DNA of 64,000 nucleotides from Hydractinia symbiolongicarpus (lineage: Eukaryota > Cnidaria > Hydrozoa > Anthoathecata > Hydractiniidae). Shown here one piece after another: positions 34,762-46,479 of the stretch. The notes under the pieces are model-generated. The model saw only the letters and a list, made by a program, of their open reading frames with translations. It was not told the origin of the DNA and did no database searches. The translations under genes were made by a program, and so were the position numbers. Within the stretch, counting starts at the first letter, position 1. Every line of letters begins with the position of its first letter. The stretch lies in NCBI RefSeq assembly GCF_029227915.1, contig NC_079875.1, positions 28,766,001 through 28,830,000 of the forward strand. Direction: 5' to 3'.

Positions 34762-36165
34762 CAGGGTGGCCACAGAATTTGGTAAAAGAAATTCCATGAC
34801 TTTTCCATGACTTTTTTCTACATGATGAAAAACAACAAAATCGTGTCAAAATATAAAGAACATATATATTCATACAGAATATTCATATAAAATCAGAACT
34901 TTAGAAAAAAATAGACTAGAAAAACAACAAATATCAACTAATATCCTATATAGAGTCTGTGAACATTGACGTTACTTTTCTTTTTGAAGATCCTTAGTTA
35001 GCTTCTCCACAGCTTTATCTAGTTAGCTATGTTAGCTTTCTTTTCGGTGACCTTCCTTCTAAAAGCATTTGCTTTAACTAAAAAGTCCATGTTCTCAGAT
35101 TCCTCAGCCTTGTAGCAGAGTTTTTCAATATCCGTGTCCTGTGCATTGATGGATGAGATTAATCTTTCCTTATGGTTTTTAACATTGTTGATTTCTTTTC
35201 TTTTTTGGTCTTCCAGATGTGTTCCGCCTCTTTGTCTGGCAGCTTTACAACTTTTCAACAGACCATTAATCAATTGATACTCATGCATATCCACATTGGA
35301 TGATTGTAGGTGGTCATATACAACTCTTTCGCTAACAATAGATTTCTCTTGAAGATTCTCAATCAACAGTTCTTTATTGATACTAAATCCCCGTTCAACA
35401 GCAGATTGGCTGTGTGATAATGTAAAGATCACTTTACAGATGGCCCATAACGCTTTTTGATCTTTGAAAGACGGCCTTAGGAATTCATCCACTCTTGATT
35501 GCGTAGAGCGATGACAAGAATTTCTCAAGCTCTTCTTTTGCCGAATCTGCCACAGAAGGCAACACATGATGTACCATATTGACTGGTGATAATGAGGAGG
35601 AGCATCGAACGATAAAATACTTCAAGGGACTTCTCTCTTGTAGCTTCAATATCAGATTAGTTAGAAAAGCTACACAATCTTTTCGGAACTGATGTATTGC
35701 CTTATCTGTTATGTCTTTGACCGCAAGATAGCCTTTACAGCTGTGCCTGTGTTCACCATGTCAACTGGCAATCGATTCTGGACGTCTTCAACATCAATGT
35801 TAATAAGTTTACGAGGAGTATTCGCAACAGTCATAACCTCCTTACGAATAAAAAGGTTCATGATTTTTCAAGTCATTCCCTCAAGTACATCACTCAAGAA
35901 AGGAACCATTGAATTATCTGCTTGGAAAGCAACCAAGTAACATTTCAGGGTCGTTGCAATATTCTTGAAAAAGGTAAACTTTACGACCATAAGTAGAACA
36001 TCATAGGATTTGCACTTTGGCCGTTTGCTTTTGCTAAGACTCTCCCAATAAGACATAACTTTGACAACATTGTCCCACAATTCAATTGCTCTTGCTGCTA
36101 CTTCCTCGTCCTCAATCCATCTTGTGGCGCAAAATCTGTGAATTAAATCAAATATTACCAAATTG
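34762..36165 (-). pseudogene. hAT-like transposon 1, C-terminal half
   Basis: The left end has CAGGGTGGCCACAGAATTTG (34762) followed by subterminal TTCCATGACTT repeats, a typical hAT terminus. Minus-strand coding pieces 36161-35868 (LIHRFCATRWIEDEEVAARA, FQADNSMVPFLSDVLEGMT), a bridge in other frames (EVMTVANTPRKLINIDVEDV) and 35567-35019 (LSHSQSAVERGFSINKEL) correspond to the middle and C-terminal dimerisation part of a hAT transposase. The BED finger and N-terminal catalytic part are absent and no right terminus was found: a 5'-truncated copy with frame breaks. Confidence 0.65.
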
Positions 36166-36237
36166 TTGTTGTTGTTGAGTCTGTTGAACTGTGGCAGTTA
36201 CTATGAAACCAAAGGTTTTCATGTCTGTTAAATCTGT

Positions 36238-36415
36238 AAGTCCTGATGATGTGAATAAAAGTAATAGTTAAATCAACTTAATCCTTTCAAACAGAAGGGG
36301 TTCTCAACTGTAGAGTTTGATTTATTGAACATTTTGTTGTTAATTGAGCAAACCTTTTGTACTACCTGCAGGTAACCTGCTAATATTTTGCAAGTAAATT
36401 ATGGCTAAAGATTCA
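36238..36415. repeat. 178-bp direct repeat, copy 1
   Basis: Nearly identical to 38789-38967 in the same orientation (AATAAAAGTAATAGTTAAAT, TACTACCTGCAGGTAACCTG, TATTTTGCAAGTAAATT). It contains the palindrome CCTGCAGG-type word ACCTGCAGGT. The second copy sits between two integrase scraps. The ends do not start TG and end CA, so LTR identity is doubtful. Confidence 0.85.
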
Positions 36416-37829
36416 CCCTATTAGACTTTTTTCAAAAAAACTTTTACGAAGTATTACTTACAAGAGTCTACGGTATCTATAAACATGTATTAGATCAATG
36501 ATATGAAAACAAAAATCACGCAGCAATTTTGATATTGAAAATGACCTTATTGCAGGCACCTCAAAACTTGATAATCACCAAGTCAAGGAATATCCAATAA
36601 AATTTGTAATTGATGAAGAGTTTAGCATTTATCCTGCTGGGGGAAGTGAAAAGTTCCTGAACAATAATTCTTTTTGTATCTAACAGGTTAAAATTATCCC
36701 TTGAAATGAGAGAGTCTATTGTCAAAAAAGAATGCAGAGTTGATCATAGAAATTTTTTGTAGTAGTAATCACATGAATATGAGTGCAGTTACATTATAAT
36801 TTGCGAGTTATCAGTAAAAAACAGAAAATTTAATTGAATCCTAGGACAATAATTCTAGCACGTTGCTAACTTTTACTTGGTTTCTTCTATTCTGACCTTG
36901 ATGGGAAACTACTGTCTGAAGGGGAATTTCGCTTTATAGCTTGAAATGTTTTGAATTTTCTAATTATGAATTAATAATAATCCACTTAAAATTTCGCTGC
37001 AAACTTGGTTTTTAATTTACACTTTCTATCATTTTTGCTCTCGGCTCCATCGCAAGAATCAGCGACGAGTAATTGTGCAATTCATATGGTTATTCATCTT
37101 ATATTAGTACATAAATTATTGCACTTGTTCTTTTTAGTGAGAAATCTTGTCGTGACTCCTCATCAATACTAATCTTCATGACCCCTCATCAATACTAATC
37201 TTCATAAATACTGCTTGTATAATGAAAAATGAGTTAATATTTTAAAAAAATTCTTAATATAGAAGTAAACTCCATCTTCAGAGCATCAATTCCTGAATTT
37301 TTGTCTTAAACTATATGGATCATCAAAAATCCTTATTTAATTTGTTTGCGGGTGGGTTCGATTGCACGCATAATCAATAGGTGTAAAAATTTTAATACAG
37401 TAAGCAAAGAGACTTGGCGAACAACGTCTTTCGCAGATTTAAGGAATAGAGTCATCAGTCAAGGATGAGAATGTCTAAGAGATGACACCCTTACTGAGAG
37501 GAGGTGGACCCATAATTGAGCATGAAAGTCATGCATTTTATCGGTAAAGAGCAAGGTGAGAAATAAATCAAGGTATGCGGAGATACATACAATCTTTTTA
37601 CAAACATGAGAAGCCAAGATGGGTTTTACGATACAGATCCCCAAAATGTCAAGATGGATATCAAGAATGTCTTCATGAGCATGTCATATAATGTTGGTAT
37701 ATCTATAGCTATTTTATTATTCCAGACTGTTAGTTAAATTTTCCATTTTCTAAACGGAACAAAATATTCATGCATGGAATTTTAAAAGTGTAATTATTCT
37801 TAAAATACCATTGCAAAACATTTTGTTTT

Positions 37830-38060
37830 AGACAAACCGTGCGCTGATCCATTCGTGGGAGAGAGACCTTTCATGGGAAAGATGCTCCTAGTAATTGTGG
37901 ACGCATATTCGAAGGTTATTTTGTGGCATTTTTTAGAAGGTTCAGAAGGAAGTTTAAAAATCAACTTTTTCAAAGTTTCTACTAAGTGGGTAAGTACAGA
38001 ATGGTGTCTGAAGGTATATCTTCCCTGGGAAAAAGCAGTTTTACAAGCACCAAGAATGTG
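37830..38060 (+). pseudogene. Ty3/gypsy integrase core fragment (first half)
   Basis: After an AG-like border the frame reads DKPCADPFVGERPFMGKMLL then VIVDAYSKVILWHFLEG. This corresponds to the D-x-AGPF...F-L-V-V-VDAYSKW start of gypsy integrase catalytic cores, with a changed leader. It stops at 38061. Another scrap (39055-39290) holds the later part of the core, and the region between includes the second 178-bp repeat. Confidence 0.6.
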
Positions 38061-38239
38061 AGCAGAAGTGCAGATTTCTTTGTAACATAGGAAACAAGAT
38101 TGTTGAGTAATGAAAGCAATTGATGAATCAAGCTTTTGAACTTGGAAATGATAAAATCGTCAGAAATAACAAATACAACAGTAAATATATGACAAAAAGG
38201 TTAAGTTCACAACATAAATAGTGGTGTTAGATTTTTCTA

Positions 38240-38640
38240 CGTAACCTGCACAATCAGGCAGCAAGAAGCTCCACAACTAAAAAATATCGATGCTAATGTG
38301 TCGGTATTCACTATTCGAGATGGACCAAAAGTAAAAAAACTGCACTGTAAACTGTTAAAGAAATGCAACGACTTTTGTCCAACGCCGATGAAAACAACTA
38401 TGCAACCAAAACAACAAACCACCGCCGAACCACAAGATTTAGAAGATAAATCAAGTGATGAGAAAGTCATTGCAATTGCTTGTTACAACCATCAACCTGT
38501 TAAAATAGTCGAAAAGCTATTAAAGACGACAGTTTAGATGAGGAGGAAGAAGCTGGAGATGTGGAAAATGACGAGAAAATCATTTCTCAAGAAGAAAGGG
38601 AGTAGCGAGAATGGCGTAGGACCACCACTATAAAGTTATG
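38240..38640 (+). pseudogene. Possible gypsy pol C-terminal tail
   Basis: An open stretch reads NVSVFTIRDGPKVKKLHCKL followed by LKKCNDFCPTPMK and a Gln/Thr-rich acidic tail. The K-x-LH-x-x-LLKKC motif resembles the end of some Ty3/gypsy pol proteins (LHRNLLLPC). It is broken after 38537, and acidic coding continues in another frame to about 38610. Assignment is tentative. Confidence 0.35.
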
Positions 38641-38788
38641 TAATGTATGAGGCTATAGAACTAGCAATAAAGAACTAAAGGCTTTTTTTAGATAGTAGTA
38701 ACGGAAAGCCAGCTGATGTCTTTCGTTTCAACCTTGAAAGCCGAAATATAGGGACTTTGTCAATAATGTTACAAAATTTTGAGACAAA

Positions 38789-38967
38789 GTCCTGATCATG
38801 TGAATAAAAGTAATAGTTAAATCAACTTAATCCTTTCAAACAGAAGGGGTTCTCAACTGTAGAGTTTGATTTATTGAACATTTTTGTGTTAATTGAGCAA
38901 ACCTTTTGTACTACCTGCAGGTAACCTGCTAATATTTTGCAAGTAAATTGTGGCTGAAGATTCAGTG
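38789..38967. repeat. 178-bp direct repeat, copy 2
   Basis: Second copy of the repeat at 36238-36415, same orientation, a few substitutions. It lies between two pieces of gypsy integrase. Confidence 0.85.
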
Positions 38968-39054
38968 CTAAAAATTTATTGCAAATCCAGAAAACTAACA
39001 TCGACATCATTGTTAGGCGCAATTCAAAATATTTAAAATGGTAAATTTTCTTCC

Positions 39055-39290
39055 GTGTTTCCTAGCCATGGATTACCGGAAATTTGTCTTTCAGATAAGG
39101 GTCCGTTCGGCATTTATTAGTAAAGAATTCAAGGAATTTCTTCGAATGAATGGAACCAGACAGATTTTGTCAGCATCATATCATCCCGCAACAAATGGAT
39201 TGGTCTAAAGTCTCCTTAACGTTAAACTGAATCGATTTTTTGTTCACATACCGAATAACTCCTTACACTACAACTGGTAAGAGTTTTGCC
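39055..39290 (+). pseudogene. Ty3/gypsy integrase core fragment (second half)
   Basis: Translation gives LPWITGNLSF, then EFKEFLRMNGTRQILSASYH and PATNGLV with stops between, matching the GLP-x-x-x-VSDNGP...F...NGI-x-H...S-A-P-Y-H-P-x-TNG-x-AE stretch of integrase cores. The second catalytic Asp region is damaged and the Glu is lost. This is a scrap. Confidence 0.6.
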
Positions 39291-39300
39291 GAATTACTTA

Positions 39301-39395
39301 TGAGAAGAATGAAAATTACAAAGGGCGCGCACAATGATAAACTCGACCAGTTAAGTCTTCACACTTAAATTCTAGAGGTTTTGTTTCCTCAAAAG
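39301..39395. repeat. Dispersed repeat, copy 2
   Basis: Direct copy of 33826-33930. Confidence 0.7.
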
Positions 39396-39808
39396 AATAT
39401 GCTCATATAAAAGAACACAATTCTTTCTTTTTCCAAGGAGATGATTAGCACAAAAACTGAACAAACAAACATACAGAGAGAGTAGGACAGGACTTCTGTA
39501 AAGGGTACAAAGGTTTCGACTCATATTCCTGAACCAAGGTACCCAAATGTCTAGTTGAGTCACCACAAAAGAGGTCTGCAAACAGTCTTCAGCAGGAACT
39601 AGACATTTCTTTCATCCATACCTTTTCATCTGTCCTACTCTGGACAATCTTGTGTGACTGGAGTAAGAAGTGGAGTCGTCACTCTCCAAATATAAGACTG
39701 TGCTTTGTTTGTTTATTTTTTTTTTGTTTTTGACTAGGGTAATAAGTCGAGTAGAATAGTCAAACCCCCTTGCTGACATAAACCGGAAGTTGTGGTGTTG
39801 ATTGCAAT

Positions 39809-40263
39809 TTACCTAAGCTTTTCAAGGAAAAGGATGTAAGGTTGTACACCACTTAGCAAGCCTTGTTTGCAAGAGACCACTGCTCCGTCGTTGCAATAAA
39901 ACCACTTATCATGCATTTGGTTATAAGCAATAGTCTATAGTGGCCATTGTTCAAATTTCCTGAGTGGTTAATTACAACCCTTAAGTTGTAGTGCTTGCGA
40001 CAAGAGACTTCACTGTCTATGGTGATAGGTATAGAAACAGTGCTCGGGTAAGATGTGACAGGAGAACTAACCTTAGACACAAGACCATTGTTATAGGCAA
40101 AGCATTTTAATTGCAGAACCAAAATTGAACTGAACTCTGCGACCTCTTCTTTAACTGTTGCAGTTTGGTAAATATTGCAGTAGTGACAGAAGTACGAGTT
40201 GACAACTGACAATTCTTCGCTCTCCAAAAAGTTATCTATTAAAGATTGTACAGTCGATGTCAA
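39809..40263 (-). pseudogene. Ubiquitin-specific protease (USP) C-terminal fragment
   Basis: The minus-strand frame 40263-39853 contains LIDNFLESEELSVVNSYFCH with a C-x2-C pair, SSILVLQLKCFAYNNGLVSK and INHSGNLNNGHY, the USP His-box whose His is catalytic. After GHY the true continuation is in another frame (TIAYNQMHDKWFYCNDGAVV, then PYILFLEKLR to a TAA at 39809-39811), matching the WYxCND...PYILFYE end of USPs. A small indel has thus broken the gene next to its catalytic His. Upstream, SPFLQLSL fits the same fold, but the Cys box was not found. It is either a processed or partial host gene or a captured fragment. Confidence 0.75.
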
Positions 40264-40479
40264 GGACAGTTGAAGAAATGGACTTACTTGCTCATAGGTG
40301 CTAATATTAGACTGCGATTTTGTCTTGATTTACTGAGACCAAAACTTCGTAACCCCACAAACGTAAAGACCGATTGCGTTCGTTGTCCGCGAGAAGCTTT
40401 CAATGTTGGATGGAGCAAGACAAAAGTGTTACCACTCAAGATAAGTAAGTTCTAACTAATAGTGAATTATTTTTTTTAG

Positions 40480-41178
40480 ATATGATTGCGTAAAATTATG
40501 GCCGGATTTAGTTTTAAAAAAAATTGACCTTTCATGTACAGAGCAAATAAAACAGGTTTTTGACACACCACTGAACGCTTCTGGTGGCATAATTGGAAAA
40601 GGGTCGTCGGCAGTAGTGTTTAAACACACATTGCGAGAAAAGACTGCTGCTGTAAAAATGTTCCAACAGATGCTCTCAAAAAAAAGCAATTTTAAAAGCA
40701 GCTAATGCCTCATTAAAGATAAAACACGATTTTAGTGAAGTTGCCGTTTTCAAGGATACGATACTTACTACTTTAACGAAAAACCCATTACTTGGTGCGT
40801 AAAGTAAAATAAAAATATTAAAATATTTTGAAATTTTAATATTAACTTTTGTGTAATCTCTGTTTCAGGCACAACATTGGCATATATTTCACCAGAGCTA
40901 ATCAAAGGCGGTAATGAGGCATCAACAAATTCTTATATTTACGCCCTAGGCATAACATTGTTCGAAGTTGTAAAAGTAAGTTAAACTCGCCATGGGACCG
41001 GGGCAAACACCTAACCTTAATAACTTAAAGGAGCTATATGGTGAAGAAGCAAATCAAATTAATTGCTTACTTTCAAATTGTTGGTCTCACAATTCAGATA
41101 AACCAAATGCAACACAAGCTCTAGAAGTGTTTCAAAGTAAGGTTGAAGATTCTGTTGTGGTAAGTAATGAAATTTAAA
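40480..41178 (+). pseudogene. Protein kinase fragment, multi-exon, broken
   Basis: The first block (about 40480-40704) reads YDCVKLWPDLVLKKIDLSC, then GGIIGKGSSAVVFKHTLREK and TAAVKMFQ: the glycine loop and the VAVK lysine of a protein kinase. A frame change near 40680 leads into ILKAANASLKIKHDFSEVAV. After an intron ending in TTTCAG at 40868 comes GTTLAYISPELIKGGNEAST then YIYALGITLFEVVK (APE-region and subdomain IX), and after another GT/AG-like border a last piece with LLSNCWSHNSDKPNATQALE (subdomain XI). The HRD catalytic loop and DFG were not found, so the kinase is inactive. It starts about 200 bp from the oppositely oriented USP piece. Confidence 0.7.
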
Positions 41179-41295
41179 ACACATTCTTTTCAATCAAAAA
41201 AAATTTCATCGTACTTGAAACACGGTACATCTTTTGCAAAAGAGACATAATTTCGAAATAAAAATTAAGTAGATTTGCTACACTGTGCATAGATT

Positions 41296-43793
41296 TTCAT
41301 GGTGACTACTCAAAAAAAACTTTCAAATTCCAGGACATTCCAGGACATTTTACCTTTTTTTCCAGGACATTTTAAATTAAAATCCAGGACATTTCAGGAC
41401 AAAATTGAAAAAAAATAAAAAATTCCAGAACAATCCAGGACAACAAATAAAGTAAAGTCATGTATTTCTTTGAGCTTAAAACTAAAAGCTGTAACAACAT
41501 AAGAATTCAATCTCTGAACTAAAATAAACACTAGCTAGCCAAACAAAAATTAACCCCAATAACAAAATAGCAACGTAAGACTACAAAATACTTTTCAAAT
41601 CAAACAATGGAAACCTTTCGAAGTATTAATGCTTGCTCCATCTGAACCAACTCGTCAAATTGTTCCTTCTTGGTGTTGGCTAACATTCGTAAATCGTTTG
41701 ATCGTATAAGGATTTGAAATACAGCATTTGTGTGTGCTTTCAATGCCAATTCATCAGCATCTTTAATGAGAGTGTTTATACTGGTGTGGAGGAATTGTTT
41801 TTTCCTTTCCACTTCTTCAATTTCAGTTGAAATAACCTTTCGTTTCAATGCTTTTCCAGAATCCACTTTTAACTTCTTCTTTTCATTATTAATTTCAACA
41901 TAACGCGATCTTGCACACTTGACAGACTTAACTAATTCCCTTGTAATTGGAATGTTGTGTGCTCGCACTTCTTTTGCAATCATGTGATTGTGCAGAACTC
42001 TTAATGATTTCAGCGAACATTCTGACTGGTTCTCTTTAATGAATTCTTTATTTGCTTTGAAGCCTCTTTCAATAGCAGATTGTCCGTGACTCAGCCAGAA
42101 TACGAGCTTAAAAATACTCCATAAAAACTCAAAACCTTTTGTTTTTAGAAACTGGGCAAAGAATGTATCTAGCCTTTGATCAAACTTTTCAAATGAGAGA
42201 AACTTTTCCTGGTGTTCAGGTACAACATCATCAATGAGCTTTGAGAACCAACTTGAGTTTTGTAGGCATCAAGGGATCTTTAACTGCTTTTTGAAGAACT
42301 GCAAATGATTTCCCCTGTGGCTGTCTGGACTTTATAAGACGATCTAGATGTTTGATGAACTTCACAAATTCAGGCCATATGGTGTCTGCTCGATTTGCAC
42401 AGTTTTCATTCTCACACCACCTGTGACCACAATAAGGCAGTGGATAAATATTTGTTTCTGTTAACTTTTCGTACAGATCCCTTCTGGCAGGTGATTCATC
42501 TAACAACTTTGACATAGCTTTCAGCATCTTTCCCATTTCCCAACCAGACTTCTTGATGCCATTTTTCAAGCTTCCATGTACAGTATGCAGGCCACATGTT
42601 CCGATATTCACTAGACCAGCTAGTTCATCAAGATCACGTTTTTCAGAAAATAAAGTAAGAAACTTTAGGTTGACATTTGGTCCATCTGAAGATATTTGCA
42701 TAAGACTTTTTGGATCAAGAGATTTGGACCCATTCAAAAAAGTTTCGAGTATTTGCTCTGCATTTGCACCACCCATGAATTCAGAGTTCATGTACCTTGT
42801 TATGGAAATATCTTTCTCATTATCCCAATATCTGACCAGAATATCCATTTGTCCCTTTTGTAGTTTTTTGTTTAAACTTTCATCAAAGGATAACGAATAT
42901 GTAGGTGATTTCTTGACTTCTTCCATCAAGACTTCTAAGAAATATGGAGCAAGACCATGGTTAATGAGATAGCCACATTTGGTTCTTCCGCAAGAAAATA
43001 TTTCTGCTATTTGGCTGTCAGGAAACATCACATGAAATAGTTCACTGAGTCCATCACAAGAGCGTTGGGAAAAGTTAGCCTGGACCACCTTCATAGCCCA
43101 GCGGATTTCTGCAAATAATATTTGATCTCTCTCAAACATGGAATCTAAAGTACCTTGACAGGGTTTAGTTGAGGAACGTGCTTTACCAGAGGATGTTGGC
43201 TCAGAAGAGGATGTTGGCTCAGAAGAGTACGTTAGCTTGGAAGAATCTGTTACATTTTGGTTACCGGTAACAAAAGGGAGAACAGAAGAATTAACAGGTT
43301 CTCTTTCAGTGTGTTTTTTACTTTTTTTATGACTTTTGATAGCTGCTTCGCCCATATTTGTGACGCAAATATCTTTCGAGCAGTATTTACATCTTTCAAA
43401 GCCTTCATTTTTTTTGGAAAGCCAGCTCTTGTAATTCGGATCTTTTAGTCAGTCGTCTAAAAAATTTGATTTCCTTGGCATTATTATATCATTAGTAATC
43501 TCTTTTAGTCTAGTTCTAAACAGAAATAAAAAGTAAACTATAAGAAACTTAATTGTTAGGTAAGGTCAAGTGAAATATAACATAGATATACCATGGTAGA
43601 TACTAAACCAATGATAAAACTAAAAATCAAGCAAGAAAGCCTGAAAAAAAGAATTTGATGATCCTTAAAAATTAAATATGCAGCCTTCAAACTAAATTCC
43701 AGGACATTCCAGGACAATCTCTAAAAAAGGAAAGTCCAGGACATTCCAGGACATTCCAGGACATTCCAGGACAGTGGTCACCATGATTTTATG
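41296..43793 (-). mobile_element. hAT-like transposon 2 with CCAGGACATT subterminal arrays
   Basis: The left end has ATGGTGACTACT (about 41298) and the right end, read inward, ATGGTGACCACTGTCCTGG. Both ends carry arrays of CCAGGACATT (41331-41402 and 43695-43774) in the same plus-strand orientation. GATTTT lies just outside each end (41291-41296 and 43794-43799), a possible remnant of an 8-bp target duplication. The transposase gene fills the middle on the minus strand. Terminal and subterminal layout and the protein fit a hAT-like element. Confidence 0.65.
41600..43445 (-). pseudogene. hAT-like transposase with BED finger, internally deleted
   Basis: Upstream of the Met at 43355 the same frame continues to about 43445 with KDPNYKSWLSKKNEGFERCK followed by YCSKDICVTNMGEAAIKSHK, a BED-type C2H2 finger (C-x2-C ... 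H-x4-H). The main frame (to 42231) contains SFDESLNKKLQKGQMDILVR (first catalytic Asp region), LMQISSDGPNVNLKFL (second) and YCGHRWCENENCANRA. It runs out at LKAH. The other frame then gives WFSKLIDDVVPEHQEK, then LSHGQSAIERGFKANKEF, the hAT dimerisation motif, to 41600. Compared with element 1, about 100 residues (FFKNIA to the FLSDVL region) are missing at the frame change near 42240, so an internal deletion plus frameshift killed it. Confidence 0.75.
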
Positions 43794-44057
43794 ACCGAAG
43801 TCGTTTCTTAGGCAGATTGTTAAAAATAACATTTCAATTCTAATTTTACCAAATTTCAGAAAGACCTTCAAGTGCCTTGTCACAATTATTCTTAAACTCA
43901 TATTTCAGTGGTCAAAGATATTCATCTTCACATCCATACATTAAAGTAATAATTTGTCAGCATATACTATTTAAGTATGATTTAAGACAATTTACTTGCC
44001 GTCTGCTAAATACTTATCCGATCCTCGTTAATATTCTTTGTGGTTACACATAATTTT

Positions 44058-44400
44058 AGACTGTTCGGAGAAGGGCAAGAAAAAGAGAGCCAGATACTCT
44101 GTGTGATGTTGCGAAACACCATATACGTTCTCGCACAAACCCATATCATATCGAAAAGCACAAAATTGATGATGTGATAGGTAATATTTTTATTACCATT
44201 ATTTTGCGCAGAGCCTCGTTTAAAGTAATTAAATTAATTAAACTGATGAAGAAAATATTTTAGGAAACTTACCTAATTTAGTTCGTCTTTGCTTTTCTGT
44301 AGGTTTTGGAGTCTTTGTAACTAGACTAATTAAGAAGGATGAATCCATAGGAGAATATATCGGTGAACTTAATTCTGCACAAGAAGGAGAAAAAGACCCG
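44058..44400 (+). pseudogene. SET-domain gene fragment (two exons)
   Basis: Exon 1 (about 44058-44180) reads VRRRARKREPDTLCDVAKHH and HIEKHKIDDVI, ending G|GTAATA; exon 2 (from 44303 after CTGTAG) continues GFGVFVTRLIKKDESIGEYI then GELNSAQEGEKDPDY. The join is in phase and gives the beginning of a SET methyltransferase domain (G-x-G-V-F-A-T-R...G-E-x-I-x-EY-x-GEL), closest in style to the KMT5A/SETD8 type. The frame ends at 44427 and the rest of SET (NHS, GEEL-x-x-DY) is not visible. Host-gene fragment or captured exon. Confidence 0.6.
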
Positions 44401-45900
44401 GATTATAAAGCGACAATCTTTTTGTAGGTTTCTAATCCTGCTGGATTGGGTAGGATATAAACGATTGTAACATTACTTTTGGCGTTTGGACATTTTCTCG
44501 ATCCGAAATCTTTATGTGAAATTGAAGAATCGGAAATAGATGAAGAGGAGAATATTTGCAAAACTGACGATGACACTAAAGTCATGCTGTAACCAGACAA
44601 GTGTCTAACGCCATTGGCGATTTGGATTGGAATGCAGACTTTTTGTCAACAATTAGAAATGAATTATGTCAAGTATCTATTTTTTTAGTCTTTTTGACAA
44701 TTGCAGAATATGTCATTTTTTACACTATATTATTTGTGTTTTTTGGTATTTTATCTGGGTTTTGGGTGAATCTTTTTAGCTAAGACGAAGGAATGATTTT
44801 AAATTTTACTGTTGTTTAAAGTATTTTTAAAAAACCATGGCTTTCTGAGCAAATCTAAAAATGGAAACAAACTGAGGGAAATTTTTGCAAACACGAGTCA
44901 AATCACTGAACGAAAACCTGATACAAGTCAGTACGTAACATAGACTACAGTTTTATAACTAAGATACGGAAACTTACCGAACTGAAAACATCCCAAGTAT
45001 TAAATCTTTTCGATTTATGCATAGATGACGTTAAATAAAGGATTTTTAATCAAGGTTACTCACTTAAATATGGTTTTTTTAATGAAGTACCTCTTTGCTA
45101 CCGCTAACATGCCACTATTTTTTAACATGCCTTTTTTGACAGCTACTTTATATTTTATCTTATGGTAAACCAACGGGATTTTAACACTTTGCTTGGCGGT
45201 GGAACTGTGTGTTTACATCATCTCTTTAGCATTCACGTTCCAAATACTCCAGCATATATTGTTTCTTTAGTCAAGAGAGATTCGCAAGATTTTTAAAAGT
45301 ATGCTCTTTATGAAACAACGCTGTGGCAAAATGTTTGCAAAATTGCAGCGTCATAAAAAGACAATGATGATAAGGTGACAAAACAGCTAGCTGTAATGAT
45401 ATTTCTTGTCTAATGACAGCTGGTTCTACTATAGTTAGAGGTTGCAACCCTCTAGAGATTTTTCAAAAAAGCAAAATCCCCCTTTTTGCAAGGATTTCCT
45501 AAACACATTGACCGTAAAAGGCAGAAAAATACAACAGCGACAGAACACAACACTAAACAATAAATATTAAAGCAATTCAAAATGAATTGAATAGGTACAA
45601 ATGAGATAAATAAAACTTATCATAACGTGAATATCCTTTAACGGATAAATTTAAAATTATTCTTTAGAGAATGTGTTTAAGAAGCAAACAACTATCTGCG
45701 CGCCAGGACTTGTGACCCTGGCTGTAGCTTTCCACATGTGTTATGGGCATAAATCAGGTAACCGAGTGTCAAATGATCTTAAACTCAGGCGTATTCCAAG
45801 ACTCAGGTCTTTTTAACAGATTCGAAGAGAAAAAGTAATAAGTATCATCTGGACTCCTTTTTAGGCACAACTCGTTGTGCTTCTATTCTAAAGAGTTTTG
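44400..45900. other. Non-coding stretch
   Basis: No supported gene. Around 45430-45490 the words TTAGAGGTTGCAACCCTCTA (a 9-bp inverted repeat) and CCCCCTTTTTGCAAGGA recall a dispersed repeat also seen at 54880-54930. Confidence 0.35.
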
Positions 45901-45907
45901 AGCAGAT

Positions 45908-46471
45908 ATGCGCCAACTAGAAAGTTTGTATGAAACGCTTAAGACTATGGCAGGTTTTTCTGACATTAGTTCGTTTGTTAGGGACAATTTTGAAGATCTG
46001 TGCAATGCCATTTATATCGTAACAATGATAGAATATAAAAGTTTAAAGGCTGGAATGCGGCACAACTTGAATTACCTTCTTGTCAAATAAGTGAAAAGGT
46101 TGCGAGATAGAATGTTTTTGGAGAAGAAAGATGAACTCTCGGGAGAACTAGACAAGTTTTTAATATGCGAAAATTCTAATGAAGGCATCATTGTAAAGAA
46201 TTTAGGGAAGCGCTTTTAGAAAAGGATATGTACCGAATTAAAATAAAAAACACATAAAACAGTCTACATGTATGGCCACGGAAAAGTGTATTCAAGAAAC
46301 GCATTTTTCGATACCTGTCAGTTGACGTCAGTTGATGGAGGGAGATTAGATGCCAGTACCGCATCTAGTGAAGTTTTAAACATTCAAAATATCATGAAAG
46401 CTATGAAAACGGATGACTTGGCAGCCCTCCTGGACCAGAACATCATTAGAAATGAGTTTCTTGCCAAGTAA
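45908..46471 (+). other. Unrecognised short coding-like stretches
   Basis: Two small frames, 45908-46090 (SLYETLKTMAGFSDISSFVR) and 46268-46471 (LNIQNIMKAMKTDDLAALLD), with a further open piece between them (LRDRMFLEKKDELSGELDKF). Composition is protein-like and helical, but there is no family that I recognise and stops separate the parts. Confidence 0.2.
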
Positions 46472-46479
46472 TGCGAGAA

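Noticed and set aside
35019-36161. Host ZBED-type gene
   Set aside because: The hAT-type terminus at 34762, truncation and frame breaks favour a transposon remnant.
36238-38967. The 178-bp repeats as LTRs of one element
   Set aside because: They do not begin TG and end CA, and the integrase pieces lie on both sides of copy 2 and not between the copies in order.
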